Shown here: piece after piece, positions 10,345 to 22,775 of the stretch | How the letters are laid out: each line of letters starts with the position of its first letter | Position numbering within the stretch: position 1 is the stretch's first letter | Assembly: GCA_013339895.1 (NCBI GenBank) | Contig: JABACO010000009.1 | Location: 3,221,113 to 3,285,112, forward strand | Direction: 5' to 3' | DNA: 64,000 nt | Source: Ephydatia muelleri | Lineage: Eukaryota > Porifera > Demospongiae > Spongillida > Spongillidae | Translations under genes and position numbers: made by a program | The notes under the pieces: generated by a model | What the model was told of the DNA's origin: nothing | Database searches by the model: none | What the model saw: the letters and a program-made list of their open reading frames with translations, nothing else

Positions 10345-11344
10345 NNNNNNNNNNNNNNNNNNNNNNNNNNNNNNNNNNNNNNNNNNNNNNNNNNNNNNNN
10401 NNNNNNNNNNNNNNNNNNNNNNNNNNNNNNNNNNNNNNNNNNNNNNNNNNNNNNNNNNNNNNNNNNNNNNNNNNNNNNNNNNNNNNNNNNNNNNNNNNNN
10501 NNNNNNNNNNNNNNNNNNNNNNNNNNNNNNNNNNNNNNNNNNNNNNNNNNNNNNNNNNNNNNNNNNNNNNNNNNNNNNNNNNNNNNNNNNNNNNNNNNNN
10601 NNNNNNNNNNNNNNNNNNNNNNNNNNNNNNNNNNNNNNNNNNNNNNNNNNNNNNNNNNNNNNNNNNNNNNNNNNNNNNNNNNNNNNNNNNNNNNNNNNNN
10701 NNNNNNNNNNNNNNNNNNNNNNNNNNNNNNNNNNNNNNNNNNNNNNNNNNNNNNNNNNNNNNNNNNNNNNNNNNNNNNNNNNNNNNNNNNNNNNNNNNNN
10801 NNNNNNNNNNNNNNNNNNNNNNNNNNNNNNNNNNNNNNNNNNNNNNNNNNNNNNNNNNNNNNNNNNNNNNNNNNNNNNNNNNNNNNNNNNNNNNNNNNNN
10901 NNNNNNNNNNNNNNNNNNNNNNNNNNNNNNNNNNNNNNNNNNNNNNNNNNNNNNNNNNNNNNNNNNNNNNNNNNNNNNNNNNNNNNNNNNNNNNNNNNNN
11001 NNNNNNNNNNNNNNNNNNNNNNNNNNNNNNNNNNNNNNNNNNNNNNNNNNNNNNNNNNNNNNNNNNNNNNNNNNNNNNNNNNNNNNNNNNNNNNNNNNNN
11101 NNNNNNNNNNNNNNNNNNNNNNNNNNNNNNNNNNNNNNNNNNNNNNNNNNNNNNNNNNNNNNNNNNNNNNNNNNNNNNNNNNNNNNNNNNNNNNNNNNNN
11201 NNNNNNNNNNNNNNNNNNNNNNNNNNNNNNNNNNNNNNNNNNNNNNNNNNNNNNNNNNNNNNNNNNNNNNNNNNNNNNNNNNNNNNNNNNNNNNNNNNNN
11301 NNNNNNNNNNNNNNNNNNNNNNNNNNNNNNNNNNNNNNNNNNNN
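10345..11344. other. Assembly gap (1,000 N)
   Basis: Exactly 1,000 undetermined bases, probably a placeholder length. The gap hides the 5' exons of the minus-strand membrane protein and probably the ectodomain exons of the plus-strand RTK-like gene. Confidence 0.99.
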
Positions 11345-11947
11345 AGAGAGGGAGGGGAGGGAGGGAGGAGGGAGGGGAGGGAGGAGAGGGAGAGAGGGGA
11401 GGGAGGGAGGAGAGAGGGGAGGGAGGGAGGAGAGAGAGGGGAGGGGAGGGAGGAGAGAGGGGAGGGGAGGGAGGAGAGAGGGAGGGAGGGGAGGGAGGAG
11501 AGAGGGGAGGGAGAGAGGAGAGGGAGGGAGGGGGGGAGGGAGGGAGGGAGGGGGGAGGGTGGGAGGGAGGGAGGGGAGGGGAGGGAGGAGAGAGGGGAGG
11601 GAGGGAGGAGAGAGGGGAGGGAGGGAGGAGAGGGAGGGAGGGTGGGAGGGGAGGGGAGGGAGGAGAGAGGGGAGGGAGGAGAGAGGGGAGGGAGGGAGGG
11701 TGGGAGGAGAGAGGGGAGGGAGGAGAGGAGGGAGGGGAGGGAGGGAGGAGAGGGGAGGGAGGGAGGAGGGAGGGAGGAGAGGGAGGGAGGGAGGGAGGAG
11801 AGGAGGGGAGGGAGGGGAGGGAGGGAGGGGAGGGAGGGAGGGAGGGAGGGAGGAGAGGGAGGGATGAGAGGGAGGAAGTTCCTGGAGAGGGAGGGATGAG
11901 AGGGAGGAAGTTCCTGGAGAGGGAGGGGAGGGAGGGAGGAGAGGGAG
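11345..11947. repeat. Purine-rich GGGA/GAGAG satellite
   Basis: About 600 bp of strand-asymmetric GAGGGAGGGA-type repeats directly next to the assembly gap. The long proline/serine/leucine or glycine/arginine/glutamate frames across it are repeat artefacts. Confidence 0.95.
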
Positions 11948-12181
11948 CAAGTTAATAGGTTCAATATTATTACCTGCTTGCGTGTTATGCTCACTCTGGT
12001 CTCTCCACGCAGCAACCAGCTTTCTGCAGGCTCAGGTCCACACCTGCCCTGGGGGTGATGGCAGGATGGTAAAGGTGCCCTCTAGCTATCTCCGTCACAT
12101 GACCGTCAAGATGTTTGTCCCTGGACACTGTCTGAAGCTGCTGGACTGTGTGGGACAAGGTAGGTAGGAGGGGAGGAGGCA

Positions 12182-12182
<1 letters not shown>

Positions 12183-12218
<36 letters not shown>
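12183..12218. repeat. Poly-G tract (36 nt)
   Basis: 36 uninterrupted Gs, followed by a G/A-rich stretch to about 12420, in an intron of the damaged RTK. Confidence 0.95.
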
Positions 12219-12219
<1 letters not shown>

Positions 12220-13769
12220 GAAGGGGAAGTTAGGGGAGAGGGAAAAGTAGGAGATGGAGAGGAAGGTTGGGGAGAAGGAAAGGGTAGGGGGAGTAGGAGA
12301 TGGAAGGTAAGGGTTGGGGAAGGTAGGGGAGTAAGGGGAGTGGGGAAAGGTGGGGTGGAGGGGGAATTAAGGGCGGGGGGGAAAAGGTTGGGGTCGGAGT
12401 AGGAAAGGGAAAGGTCGGTCTAGAAGGACAGATATGCATGGCTGAGGACCAGTCATGTGTAGAAACTTAATAGATTAAAACCAGGTTTAAGGGCTATCAA
12501 CACAGGTGCATATTAGTCTGGCTGTTTATAATACAAAATGTTGTACACTTTTGTTTACAGATCGATGTGTTTTTGTTTCTTCTTCCAAAGACATGCTCAG
12601 TTTCCTTGGTTGTTTTTCAGGTGAATTTGGCATTGTGTACCGAGCTTACCTGAGTGATTGGATGGAGTACACCACCCCTTATATGGTTGCTGTGAAGACC
12701 ATGAAAGGTGACTGTCCCTATTATGTGTAACCGACAATCTCATACGGTGTTGGTGGTTGGGTTTCGTGTTGGTGGGTTGGGTTTCGTGCGAGTACAAATT
12801 GAACTACTTGGGGCTGGGTGATGTTGGGTCATTCCATGCTCAGTCATGAGGTTTTGGATGCAACCTTTTCTGATGAAGGTGCAAAGTACCCTGTTTTTAG
12901 TAAGTAGTAAAGAATCCTAATCGGGCTACTTGTACAAGTATGGTTCTCGAGTTAGAAGTCTTTGAACTTTGACCTTCTAGAGCTCATTAACCATGAACCA
13001 TGTGCTTCAAGCTATAACGTATGTATCCCTATTGCTGTACAGATATGTCGTATATCATTTTAAAACCCTTAGATAGTGATCTCCATGGTGATCTCCATGT
13101 ATTGATGCAACAAAAGTTTGTTGAATTATTTATCATATGAAACGTTCTATACAAAAATGGGTCTTGTGGATTTTATTTTATAACATAAAATTTAAATTGA
13201 TATATCTTCCGAAATATTAACGCTATCGGGTTCCTATTTTTTAACACAAACATACCACACCATACTATATGTGGAAATCCATTTTGGTACTGTCTTTACA
13301 CATGCGGGGTACCGACGTTTCAAGGTCCGATACCCCGTAGGGTTTCAAAACGGCCACATCTTCAGGTAGGAGTGTCCAAATCGGTTCAAATAGGTACCTA
13401 TGTAGAAGGGTCCTACTGCTATTGATTGTTCTGTTCGTTAATTTTTGCTTTATCCGTTATGGAGATACAAGTGTGCAAAGAAATTGCCCATATTTCCTGG
13501 GCGTTACGCTCCATTAACGTATTACGACTGACTTGAGGACGTCCTCGTACTACGTTACTGGCGCGTAATATTTTTTGTATACTGTAAGTTTAAGAATTAT
13601 TTTTGAAGGGTTAATGATTTGGGCTTGGGGTTTTATTGACAAGCTGTCGAGACCAAAGTACATGTATATGTAATCCTGTGTCTATGTATGAACTTTTAAA
13701 CACAAAACCAGTGACTTTTTGAAACAGCAGTTATCCAGCAAAGCATTCGCCAGTAAGGTCATCCTATTC

Positions 13770-13795
13770 GGGGGGGGGGGGGGGGGGGGGGGGGG
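13770..13795. repeat. Poly-G tract (26 nt)
   Basis: 26 uninterrupted Gs in the intron between the damaged RTK's glycine-loop and alpha-C exons. Confidence 0.95.
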
Positions 13796-13896
13796 AGGAA
13801 CCTTTGGCATGCTCTCCCACAATTGATGTTGTTATGAATGGCTTCTTGAGAGCAAAAGCTCCTCAAGCTTTTTAAGCGATGTGAAAACAACAATAA

Positions 13897-14020
13897 GCAT
13901 ATGGTTAATTAAATTGGCTGAGTAACTGTTGTCTACTAAACATATGGTTAATTAAATTGGCTGAGTTAACTGTTGTCTACTAAACATATGTTAATTAAAT
14001 GGCTGAGTTAACTGTTGTCT
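13897..14020 (+). repeat. Minisatellite, ~43-45-bp unit, three copies
   Basis: Units of the form CATATGGTTAATTAAATTGG followed by CTGAGTTAACTGTTGTCTA are repeated three times with small indels, inside an intron of the damaged RTK. Confidence 0.9.
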
Positions 14021-14331
14021 AGCTTTCAAGTGTGAGATTAGTATAGAGAACTAAACATTGCTTGGCATGTAGAAAATAGCTGTCTTCCTATTAATGCCCA
14101 TATTACAGGGTTGTCCAGACAAAACAGAGGTCAATCTGATGCTGGAGGAGAGCCTCCAAGATGAAGGACTTGAGCCATCCCAACGTCCTTAGCTTGATTG
14201 GGGTCTGCCTTGATGCAGGGAGTGCCCCTTACATCACCACTCCCTTCATGGGCAATGGGAGCCTTCTGTCGTATCTGAAGAAGGAGAGACACACACTGAC
14301 TGTATCCAATGCAGCTGAGCAGGGACCTTGT

Positions 14332-14367
<36 letters not shown>

Positions 14368-14440
14368 TGGTGTGGGATGGTGTGTGTGTGTGTGTGTGTG
14401 TATGTGTGGAATGGTGTGGTGTGTGTGATGGTGTGATGCT
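14332..14440 (+). repeat. GT microsatellite with GTGTGGGATGGT interruptions
   Basis: Long (TG)n runs directly follow the donor site of the hinge exon. They give rise to His/Thr-rich frames on the other strand, which I discount. Confidence 0.9.
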
Positions 14441-16079
14441 GCATGTGTGGGTCGTTTCTTTTTAGGTTCGATGTTCATGTAGTAACCTCATTTTTTTGTT
14501 GGAAGCCTGGGTCAATCTCCATGCTGTGGGTCCCCTTATCACCAGAGCACCCAAGCCTGCACCATCGTGTGTTAAGAATTCCTTTCCAGCCAGAGATGCT
14601 GTGATATGGCAGCAGCAGCATCTTGCCAAATGAATGGATCACTGCAGTGAAGCCCTATATCACACACATGTACACAGTAGCCTTCTCACATTACTCACTT
14701 TGTCTGTTGTGTCTCTAGATATCCCCTTGCCCTTTCCTGTCTCAAAACTGGCAGCTTTTCTATGGCCCTTGATAGTAGCAGCTATAGTGTACCTGTGCTC
14801 ATATGGCCTTAAGTACGTAAATGTCCAACCACCCGTATGAAAGGCTATGGGAAATGTGTAGTAACTGGTCATATCTGAGACCTCGAGCTTTGTGCATGTA
14901 CCAGCTAAAACAGTAAGGTTGTCGTGGTGTGATGGTATATTTCCCATAGTACGGTGAATTCTCGCACTATGGCATTGACGTATTCTTTTGGATCTATACC
15001 ACTGTATCTTGCTGTGACCTTTGAATGTCAGAATTGTGCCTTGATCTCAAACTCATTTCAGCAGTTGTTATCAATGGTTCATGTGAGTAGAGCTTTTATT
15101 TTTTATGAAGTGTGTAGCTACAGTTCATTGGCGTTCGTCTTTATCTGTGTCTGAAAAGTATAAAGGGTTACAAGGGGCAATAGTTGATTGTATCGCATCT
15201 GTTGCTGGAACAGCTCCGAGTGATGCATGATTGTTGACGCAGCAGTTTTTGTACAGTTGTAACTCTAGGCACAACTGGATGCCTAAGTGATTGTATCATA
15301 TTTTAATTAAGGGTGCAGTTGGAAATTAAATAACCACTGGCATCCATTTCTGGTAGAAGAGAATACTATATGCATCTATCGGACTGTTGTAGTACCGGGG
15401 ACAGGCCTGGGGATGGACAGTGGTTCAAATGTGATCAACCACTGTCGTCAGCTGTGTGTTGAAGTACCTGCATGATTTTGAGAAAGGGTACAGGTCGTTG
15501 TGAATCCTACCCAACCCATCTTCAAATATATTTTATTAAAAGTACTTGGTAGTGGATTGACGATTTGTCAATCAGTACACACTGCTTACATCTACCTTCA
15601 GATCTCGGATACCCAAAGAGTGCTGCTGTCCATATGCCTCCAGATAGCCAAAGGGATGGAGTACCTGGCAAGCCAGAAGTTTGTACACAGAGACCTAGCT
15701 GCAAGGAACTGCATGTAAGTCTGACAAACTCCACGCTAATGATGTGCAGACATCGCTGGGGGCAGGGATGTAATGTTATAGCCGCATGCTTTACAACAAG
15801 ACGTGCATGCACATGTACAAGTTGGTTGTCGTATGTTACTAATTGGTGGCAAACACATACTGAATAGTAGTGGATAGTAGCTTCACCACCTAGTGGCATG
15901 CCAGCACACCATGCACCTTTACCACTGTGGGCACTTTGTTGGAGGAACTGTTTCTTTTATGTGTCAAGCCTGACACATGGTTAACCAATTATGCGCGGAA
16001 TTATAAACTTTTTATTGTATTCTGTGGTATGTATATGTCTGGTATGGTGATCTCTTGATGTTTTTGTTTTGCACGTGGT

Positions 16080-16330
16080 GTGGTTGTGATCACCTCAAAT
16101 GCTTTTGGTGGATTGATAGAAGATAATTATCTGATTGAGCTACTCACATACGTTTGTACCCTGAGTGTACATGCTGTAGTGATATGATGATAGCCATTTT
16201 GTATACCAAGTGTGCTTAGTGTCATGTGTTGATAGCCATGCAGATTCTAAGACCTTATTCCCTCCCATACATGAAGACTATAAGATAGCAACAGTAACAT
16301 TTGTACAGACCCTGTTGGTAACAAAACACT
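16080..16330 (+). repeat. Dispersed repeat, copy 1
   Basis: This intronic segment is similar to 40915-41170. Both carry TTTTGGTGGAT, ATCTGATTGAGCT or ATCTCTGATTGAGCT, GAGTGTAC, CTTAGTGTCATGTGTT, AGATAGCAACAGT and a CTGTTGGTAACAAA/CTACTGGTAACAAA ending, in the same order with indels. No coding potential was seen. The mobile-element class is unknown. Confidence 0.7.
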
Positions 16331-16545
16331 GGTGTACGGTCCTCTACGCAATAACCACACTGGTGTACGGTCCTCTACGCAATAACCACAGTGTACGGTC
16401 CTCTATGCAATAACCACCACTGGTGTACGGTCCTCTATGCAATAACCACACTGGTTGTAAGGTCCTCTATGCAATAACCACACTGGTGTAAGGTCCTCTA
16501 TGCAATAACCACACTGGTGTACGGTCCTCTATGCAATAACCACTG
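16324..16545 (+). repeat. Minisatellite, ~31-bp unit, seven copies
   Basis: The unit ACTGGTGTACGGTCCTCTAC plus GCAATAACCAC is repeated about seven times with point changes. It begins at the 3' end of the dispersed repeat, whose other copy (41160-41190) has a single CGTCTACGCAATAACTCC, so the array looks like a local expansion of the element's end. Confidence 0.9.
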
Positions 16546-18472
16546 GCAATATCGTGCAGTGCATGCTGTACGACCAGTGCTGGAGCCCCTTGTCACATTT
16601 GACACACCACAGATGCAAATTTTCGTCTTCCGCATATAAACTGCTAACAATTAATCCCTGTAAGCCACATACTTACAGGTGCACCCTTCATTCAAAGACT
16701 CATTTGCATACTAAATGTGCTTTTAAAGTTTCAGAACTTATTCATTTTTACTTACTGAATAACGGTCGACAGCTCTTGTGCAAATTCGTGTGTTCTTCTC
16801 TCGTGCTCATAGATATCAGAATGACTCTTCATAGTTCTCAGAATCAGTTGGGCTTTCATTTCTTGCATTCATCATGGGTAGTTATGGCTTGTGTGTGTCG
16901 TGATGCAAAGGTGGAACTCTCAGAGCATTGTGTCATGTGCTTAGAACACTGATCCGTTCCGTCACTACAGGATAGACCTTAACAACGTTATCAAGGTGGC
17001 TGACTTTGGGCTCAGTGAAGACATGTACGCCAAGAACTACTACAGGCAGAGTGATACTGAGGAGTGCAAGGTCAAACTGCCCATCAGGTGGATGGCCTTA
17101 GAGAGCTTTCACGATGGAATCTTCTCTGAGAAGACTGATGTGGTATGTTTGAGACCAAATGCAGTTAGAACCCATTGAAGTGGCACTTTCCTACATGTAT
17201 GTAGGATTGGATTCTTGGACCTGGCTTTTGATCAATTTAGTTAAGGGGCAAGCCGCACAGTACCAGCATACTTACCGCAATGTGTAGGGTGTGTGACTGG
17301 TACTAGCCATTCACACACATGCATGTACACTGTAAAATTCTTTCAAACGATAGTGACACAGTTTTCACGTTCCCTGGGAGAGTTCATAACACTATCTTTT
17401 CTGATGCCCTATCACTTTGTAGTCCATTCTCATACCTTGTAGAAGGATCGTGATAATGGCTGTGGGTATTCTAAACGTATCGTCTGGTCCAAGTATCCCT
17501 ACTCATAGCTGCCCCCCAGGTTAATATTGATCTGCTGTGTCATATTATCTTATTCTGTATCTGTTTGTACCGGGAGAATGAATTCACGTTCATGCAGTAA
17601 AATTTATCACACACCACTATAAACCAAGTCATGTTTGTTAAAGTCATACTTTGAAGGCAGTTATTAATTGTATACAGGATTTATACTCCTGGATCATAGA
17701 TCCTGTACATTATGAGAGGGTTAATAACTGCCATCAAAGTAGTCTGGTTAAAAGGTACTCAGTGGTTGATTCGTATGGTATTCCAATTCATTGCACAACG
17801 CTGCTTATCATAAGCAATTTACATGTGATTCCAACACGTGTGTTGTACCTACATGTACCTAACTACCTATCTATAATACATGCCTACCTACCTACCTCCT
17901 TAATGTCTCCTATTCATGTGTGTCTACCTCTGTTTCTTGCAGTGGTCCTATGGGGTCACCTGTTGGGAGGTCTTCACACTGGGAAAGATACCCTATCCTG
18001 GAGTGACTCCATTCTCCCTTGTCAATACCTTGATGAAGGTGGAAGGTTGGAGAAGCCCTCCAATGCTGCATGCTCGGACGAAATGTGAGGGTCTCATCTC
18101 TGACTGCATATTATGGTTCATGCGCATCATAGTGTGCTTGTAAAATCGTGCCATGTGGCGCTACAGCAACTCAAGATGTAATGATTTGTGGTTGCAATTT
18201 TGAACCATTCAAGCCACATGCAGACATTACTTGTTGTTTGTATGCCATTCATCAAGCATTTTGTGCACATCGTTATCCCAGAAAACAAAGCAAGAGCTCA
18301 ATTATGTGCTGTGCATAATGTCCTGCCTCATGTGTCCATCCATATCGTAGATTGATAAATTAATGATTTTATCCAATTAACCAAATGCTTTTTGTGTAAT
18401 CTAGACAAGCTAATGGTTAACCAGTGTAGAAGACAGCATATATTAACATGCCTGTAACCATTTAAATCATTT

Positions 18473-18720
18473 GGGATCGTTATTGCAAAAAGGGACCTAA
18501 AGCATGTTTTTGCAGGATTTTTGTTGTTGATATTCTAGAAGTCTGAAATGTCCTCTACACATTGCTACTTTACACACTGAGAATTGGAGTATGTGTCATG
18601 GAGTTGTTAAGATGCTGTATTTTAATTACCCATACATTTCAATACAAGTGTTACATTTATATTGTGCGTACTGGAAATTTATAATATATGCGCTAGGTCC
18701 CTTTTCGCGGAAACGATCCC
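18473..18720. mobile_element. MITE with GGGATCGTT termini (copy 1)
   Basis: 248 bp beginning GGGATCGTTATTGCAAAAAG and ending in the inverse of GGGATCGTTTCCGCGAAAAG. A related copy, about 208 bp, lies at 34342-34549. The internal sequence has no ORF. This copy is in the last intron of the damaged RTK; the other lies downstream of the intact RTK's stop codon. Confidence 0.8.
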
Positions 18721-19050
18721 ATATAATCAAGTTGTGTCTGCATTGTTTAGATTAATCCTTTCAATATTCACAGTTATCATGTGATGAAAAGCTGTTGGAA
18801 TGTCTCGTCAGATGAAAGGCCTTCATTTGCAGAACTTGTTTTAACCATCACTTCAGTGCTTGAAACTTTAGTTGTCTACCTTGACCTGGACGTCTCAAAA
18901 TGCAAACATGTTCTCGAAGTATCGAAGTCACCAGCCATTTCATGTAACCCCATTGATGCTGCAGGTGCTGCCAGCCCAGCTCCACATGTGGAAAACACAA
19001 ACGTGATGCCCTTGGAACCTCCAACTATTGTTGTAGAGGAGATATATTAA

Positions 19051-20690
19051 TGGTGTGGAGTGAGGAGAGGCACCACCCACTCCATATACCTGCATGTTAT
19101 TTTTATACTTTGTGTCACTATTGTGTTAATGCTTTTACAATGGTGTTTTTATTTAGTCTTTCAGTCACTGGTACTATTTTATAATCATTCATTTCAAACA
19201 CAGAGCTACTAGTAAACGGCCATTATGGCCAACTGCAGCTGCATTCTCCCATGTGAGGATAAGGATAGCCAGCTGGTAGTGTGCAGAATACTTGTGATTA
19301 TTTCTGTGACCTGCTTAATTGTGCATTTTAAGCACATCAACGCTAAGGCCTCTGTAGTCATCTCAACCTCACATTAATTAATGCGGCCAAATGCCAGGTG
19401 CTGGCAAGGCTAGGGACTAATTACTGGTTGCATAAACATTGCATGTCACTATTACTGTTTGTATTCATTTATTTACTGCCTCTGGACCATTGCCAATAGC
19501 AACCTATGGGACCTGGAATTGACCTTGTTATATTATTTCTGTGCATATACATGAAGGCAAATTGGCAAATTGCACTGAGATAAGCTCACTAAACCTCAGT
19601 ATTCTTCCACTTGCATCGATATCATGTACGATTGCGTAGTGTGGACCACGATAGCTCAAGAGAAGAGCTAGGGCCCACGCATACACCATAGTGTAGTGCC
19701 TGTTGAGAGCATTCCAAGGCAAATGTCACAAGTTTATGTTTCTACCCCTCACGGTAGTGGAAGATGTAAGTTGAGGGGGGGTTGGGGGTAAAGGATTGTT
19801 TCAGGTCATTTTGGGGGGTATTTTTTCCTTTGTGTATTTTGAAATTCTTGATCATTTTGAGCTCGATACTAATATTTTACCTTCACTTGAGTCCAACTAT
19901 GTGTTATCTAGCTGGCACACACAGGGTTAAAATCATGGTATCCATGTTACAATCACTGATCAGTCAGGTCCCCCCCATATTAGGAACAAATGTGAGAATG
20001 GATTAATTTGAATAGTTAGCACTCCCTGTATGACTAATCACATCACCTTGCTTTCATCCCGTCACAACACCACTGGTAAAGAAACGTGTGTGTCATTGTG
20101 GAGCTAGCTGAGAGGATGAAGCCTCTCCTGTACAGTCAGTATTGTGGCACCGCAGCAAGGAAATTTTAAGCAGTAATAAACAAGGAAACTCACATAATGA
20201 GTTAAATCGTATTCAGGACGAAAGCATCCACCTGTCTGCCCTATTGCAAGAAGGTGATAATATGAATTTAGTGAGAGTGTTGTGCATAATTTCAATAATT
20301 ATATACTCAACCAAACATCAGGTAGATGTCTTATTTATAGGTGTGGTCATGTGACCAGTTGGGTCTTGGATTTAACCCTGGTGCAATATTTTTATACTCT
20401 TTTCTCTTCATCAGTTGAAAAAGTACTCACTGAACAGCTGAATGGATCTAACCAAGAGCTTATACAATCAATTCTACATGCTCAGGCTGAGTGGTGCCTC
20501 TATAGGATTTTTGACATGGTGTCCCCCTCCCTCTCCTCTCTTCGCAGTTTTTTGCTAAATGATTGTATTGATGGTCTTGTTCCCAGACTCATTTAAGTAA
20601 GCAAATGTATACATTATGCAATAAGTGACTATTAACTGTGGCCAAGAGTTAAGGATGCAAGCCAGGGGGCGAAGGGAGTGTCCCTCATAT
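19051..20690. other. Gene-poor stretch; one unrecognised open segment
   Basis: No gene can be supported. An open segment near 20410-20596 (SVEKVLTEQLNGSNQELIQS...) has moderately protein-like composition and an acceptor-like TTCTCTTCATCAG before it, but no partner exon or known domain was recognised. The rest is AT-rich. Confidence 0.4.
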
Positions 20691-21060
20691 GGAGGCTGCA
20701 TTGCCCTCAGTACATCCACTTAGATTCGTGCATCAAGAGTGGCATGGTAACAGGAGTGAACACCAGGCCAGATTCTGCCTGTGTGCCAACAGCACCAGCA
20801 GATGTTACAGCAAGAGCATCCCAGGCATGTGGTTTCCACTACTCCGTGGGACCATTGTGATGCCATCAGGATGCTTACTGATCAAGGCCCATCGGTTCAA
20901 GTCTAGATGGGATGTGAGAAATAGTCGAGGCCTGGTGGATGATGTTGTTCATTGCGGCATGTCTGTGGTGACAACCCACACCTAAGCGACAACTGAGGCC
21001 ATGGAGACCAGACAAATTGACTGTTGCACCACAATGCTGGCACGGATGTGGACTGTGAAG
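20690..21060 (-). pseudogene. LINE fragment (C-terminal region)
   Basis: The reverse complement encodes broken pieces of the RT C-terminal region: GLSCRLG, PSRLEPMGLD and PDGITMV, matching GLSCHFSAG, PSRLEPTGLD and PDGITMV in the fragment at 25049-25673. Stops and frame changes are frequent. Confidence 0.65.
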
Positions 21061-22358
21061 GTCACATCCTCGGCAGAGACCAACTGCGACTCTGGCTCCT
21101 TATTACATTCTTAGGAATAGCATGTAACCAAGTGCCTGTCTCTTTCCTTGAGACTCCCAGAAGACGAGCCCTAGATGTGGTCTACCTGTACCCTAAGAGT
21201 ATCCCAAGCCTTCTGAGAAAGGGATGTTTTGTCTTGAGTTTGGTTTGTTCATGTCACTGTGACCAAACAAGACAGCCTTGACCTGATGAAGCAGATAGAG
21301 ATGTGTTGAAGGATGTTGTGGAGAAGGTCTGTTCATACAATTCAAGGATAGCTGATGGGGCTAGCCACACAGCACTCAGATGCCAAGGCCACCAAGTCTG
21401 ACTGGAAGTGTTGTTTGAGCGGATATAAAATTTAGTGATTGAGCACAGGTTGTTTTGAAGACGTCATTGTGGTGGGTGTGAGAGCTCCTGCAGTACAAAA
21501 AAGTAGTTTGGGATGGCAAAATCATTGCATGGGAGGGGAAATGCATCATGTGTGTATATGCACATGTACTGCAGTCTCTTGAGCATTAGGCTAAGGAGTT
21601 GTGTCTGCTTGGAGATGTAGGCTGAGATGGAAACAGCATCACCTATAGGGGATCCAGTAAGATGGCTATCAACTGGGCATAAGGAAGGAGGAGCATGTTT
21701 GAATGGACAGACAGGTCATTGGGACGATTTCGTCTTTCTGCGGTCCAGCATAAGCAGTTGACAAACAATTGCATCCTACGTTTACATGCAGGTTATAAAT
21801 GTGAAATAACTTGTACTAAATTTAATATATAAATCATGTGCTTGAATTCCAAGGGTGATATCATCCAAGTAGGTCAGTTACGAGCTCAGAGGTTAAATGG
21901 GAGATCAGGTTGTGTATTCTGAGGCAAAAAAGGACAAACGATGTTTCTGTTGCATCTATACCTTCCACTGATAAGATGACAGTAGTGCTATCATGAAAGT
22001 TCATGCAGCTGTTCTCAATAAGTGATTCTGTGTAATGAGTAGTATCGGATTGCAGAACAATCCTGCAGAAGCTTAACGACGACGATACATATGTCTTTCT
22101 TATTTAAATACTGTCATCAAGCTACTCAATCTCTCTGGAGGTGTTTTCTGCTTGAGCTGACATCGCCTCTTCCACAAACACAGCTGGACAAGCCCGTCCC
22201 ACCCCTAACCAGAAGTGTAACAACACCTCACCCAGTTATCGCAACTAAAGATGTGATGCAATATCCAGCTCGGCAGAGAAAACCTCCAATTCAAAGAGGT
22301 TTGACCAATGGACCTTTTCGTTTAAGGGCGTAAGGAATGCAATTAGTGTTGATTACAC
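21061..22358. other. Gene-poor stretch
   Basis: Unique-looking sequence; possible further decayed LINE pieces up to ~21280. No supported gene, RNA or array. Confidence 0.4.
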
Positions 22359-22775
22359 GTGACGTCAACATCCGGAGTAATTCTTCGTGTGCGTGTCTGT
22401 TACTTAGTTGGCTTCAAACTCTTTGAGATTTGAGGTAAGAATGATGAATGCAGTATGGAGGACCTCTCCAGGTACATGCAGTGATCATGCTTCGCATTCT
22501 CGTTCAAAGTTTCTGAAGGATGGCGTCTAGTGAATGCATTAGCGAAAAACCCAGTACTTCGGTTGAACTAACACAAGACGATATACCCGGAGCATCACTA
22601 AATGAGCCATTCCATGGCATTCTAAAAGTGCGCACTTTCACACCTACGCAGGCAAATGGATAGGATGGTAGATTCCAGGAAGCCAATAGTGCTCTTCTTC
22701 TCACATAAAAAAAAAAAATTTACGATATGACAAGCTACCACTATTCGGTGGATGTACTCCGGATGTAACGTCACT
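22359..22775. mobile_element. TIR element with an N-terminal ORF remnant
   Basis: The left end GTGACGTCAACATCCGGAGTA (first 20 bp used) is repeated inverted at the right end as TACTCCGGATGTAACGTCAC, bounding about 420 bp. Inside, at 22519-22665, a plus-strand frame starting MASSECISEKPSTS contains ELTQDDIPGASL. I associate this DIPGASL-type N-terminal motif with multi-copy transposon-derived proteins of sponges and cnidarians; the rest of the protein is absent. It is probably a deletion derivative. Confidence 0.55.

Larger units (their letters stand above)
12013..19050 (+). pseudogene. Receptor tyrosine kinase, frame-damaged paralogue
   Basis: Kinase exons parallel those of the intact RTK at 27957-34199: 12013-12159 (juxtamembrane, ending LLDCVGQG), 12621-12707 ([16 protein letters not shown]), 14109-14329 (KDLSHPNVL, hinge), 15602-15714 (HRDLAARN), 16971-17142 (VADFGLSED, activation-loop KNYYRQ), 17943-18084 ([10 protein letters not shown]) and 18774-19050 (C-lobe end, stop). 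The coding frame is broken: an extra base near 14150 before the KMKDL segment, an extra G near 14323, and a missing A near 18027 (CTTGTCAATACC versus CTTGTCAAATACC). In addition APE is changed to ALE (MALESF). These argue for a pseudogene, although assembly indels could mimic part of it. The ectodomain exons are not visible (gap and satellite upstream). Confidence 0.75.

Noticed and set aside
10121-11950. Very long open frames (over 500 codons) on both strands
   Set aside because: They run through 1,000 Ns and the GGGA satellite; only the small exon 10125-10344 is real coding sequence.
15522-15899. Minus-strand frame similar to one at 31474-31737
   Set aside because: Both are shadows of the nearly identical HRDLAARN exons on the plus strand.
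16324-16545. Regular repeats considered as a CRISPR array
   Set aside because: Units are contiguous with no unique spacers, in a eukaryotic intron; they are a minisatellite. The same applies to 61801-61936.
22091-22333. 80-codon open frame (MSFLFKYCHQATQSL...)
   Set aside because: No domain, no splice partners and no similarity to neighbouring genes; length is within chance.
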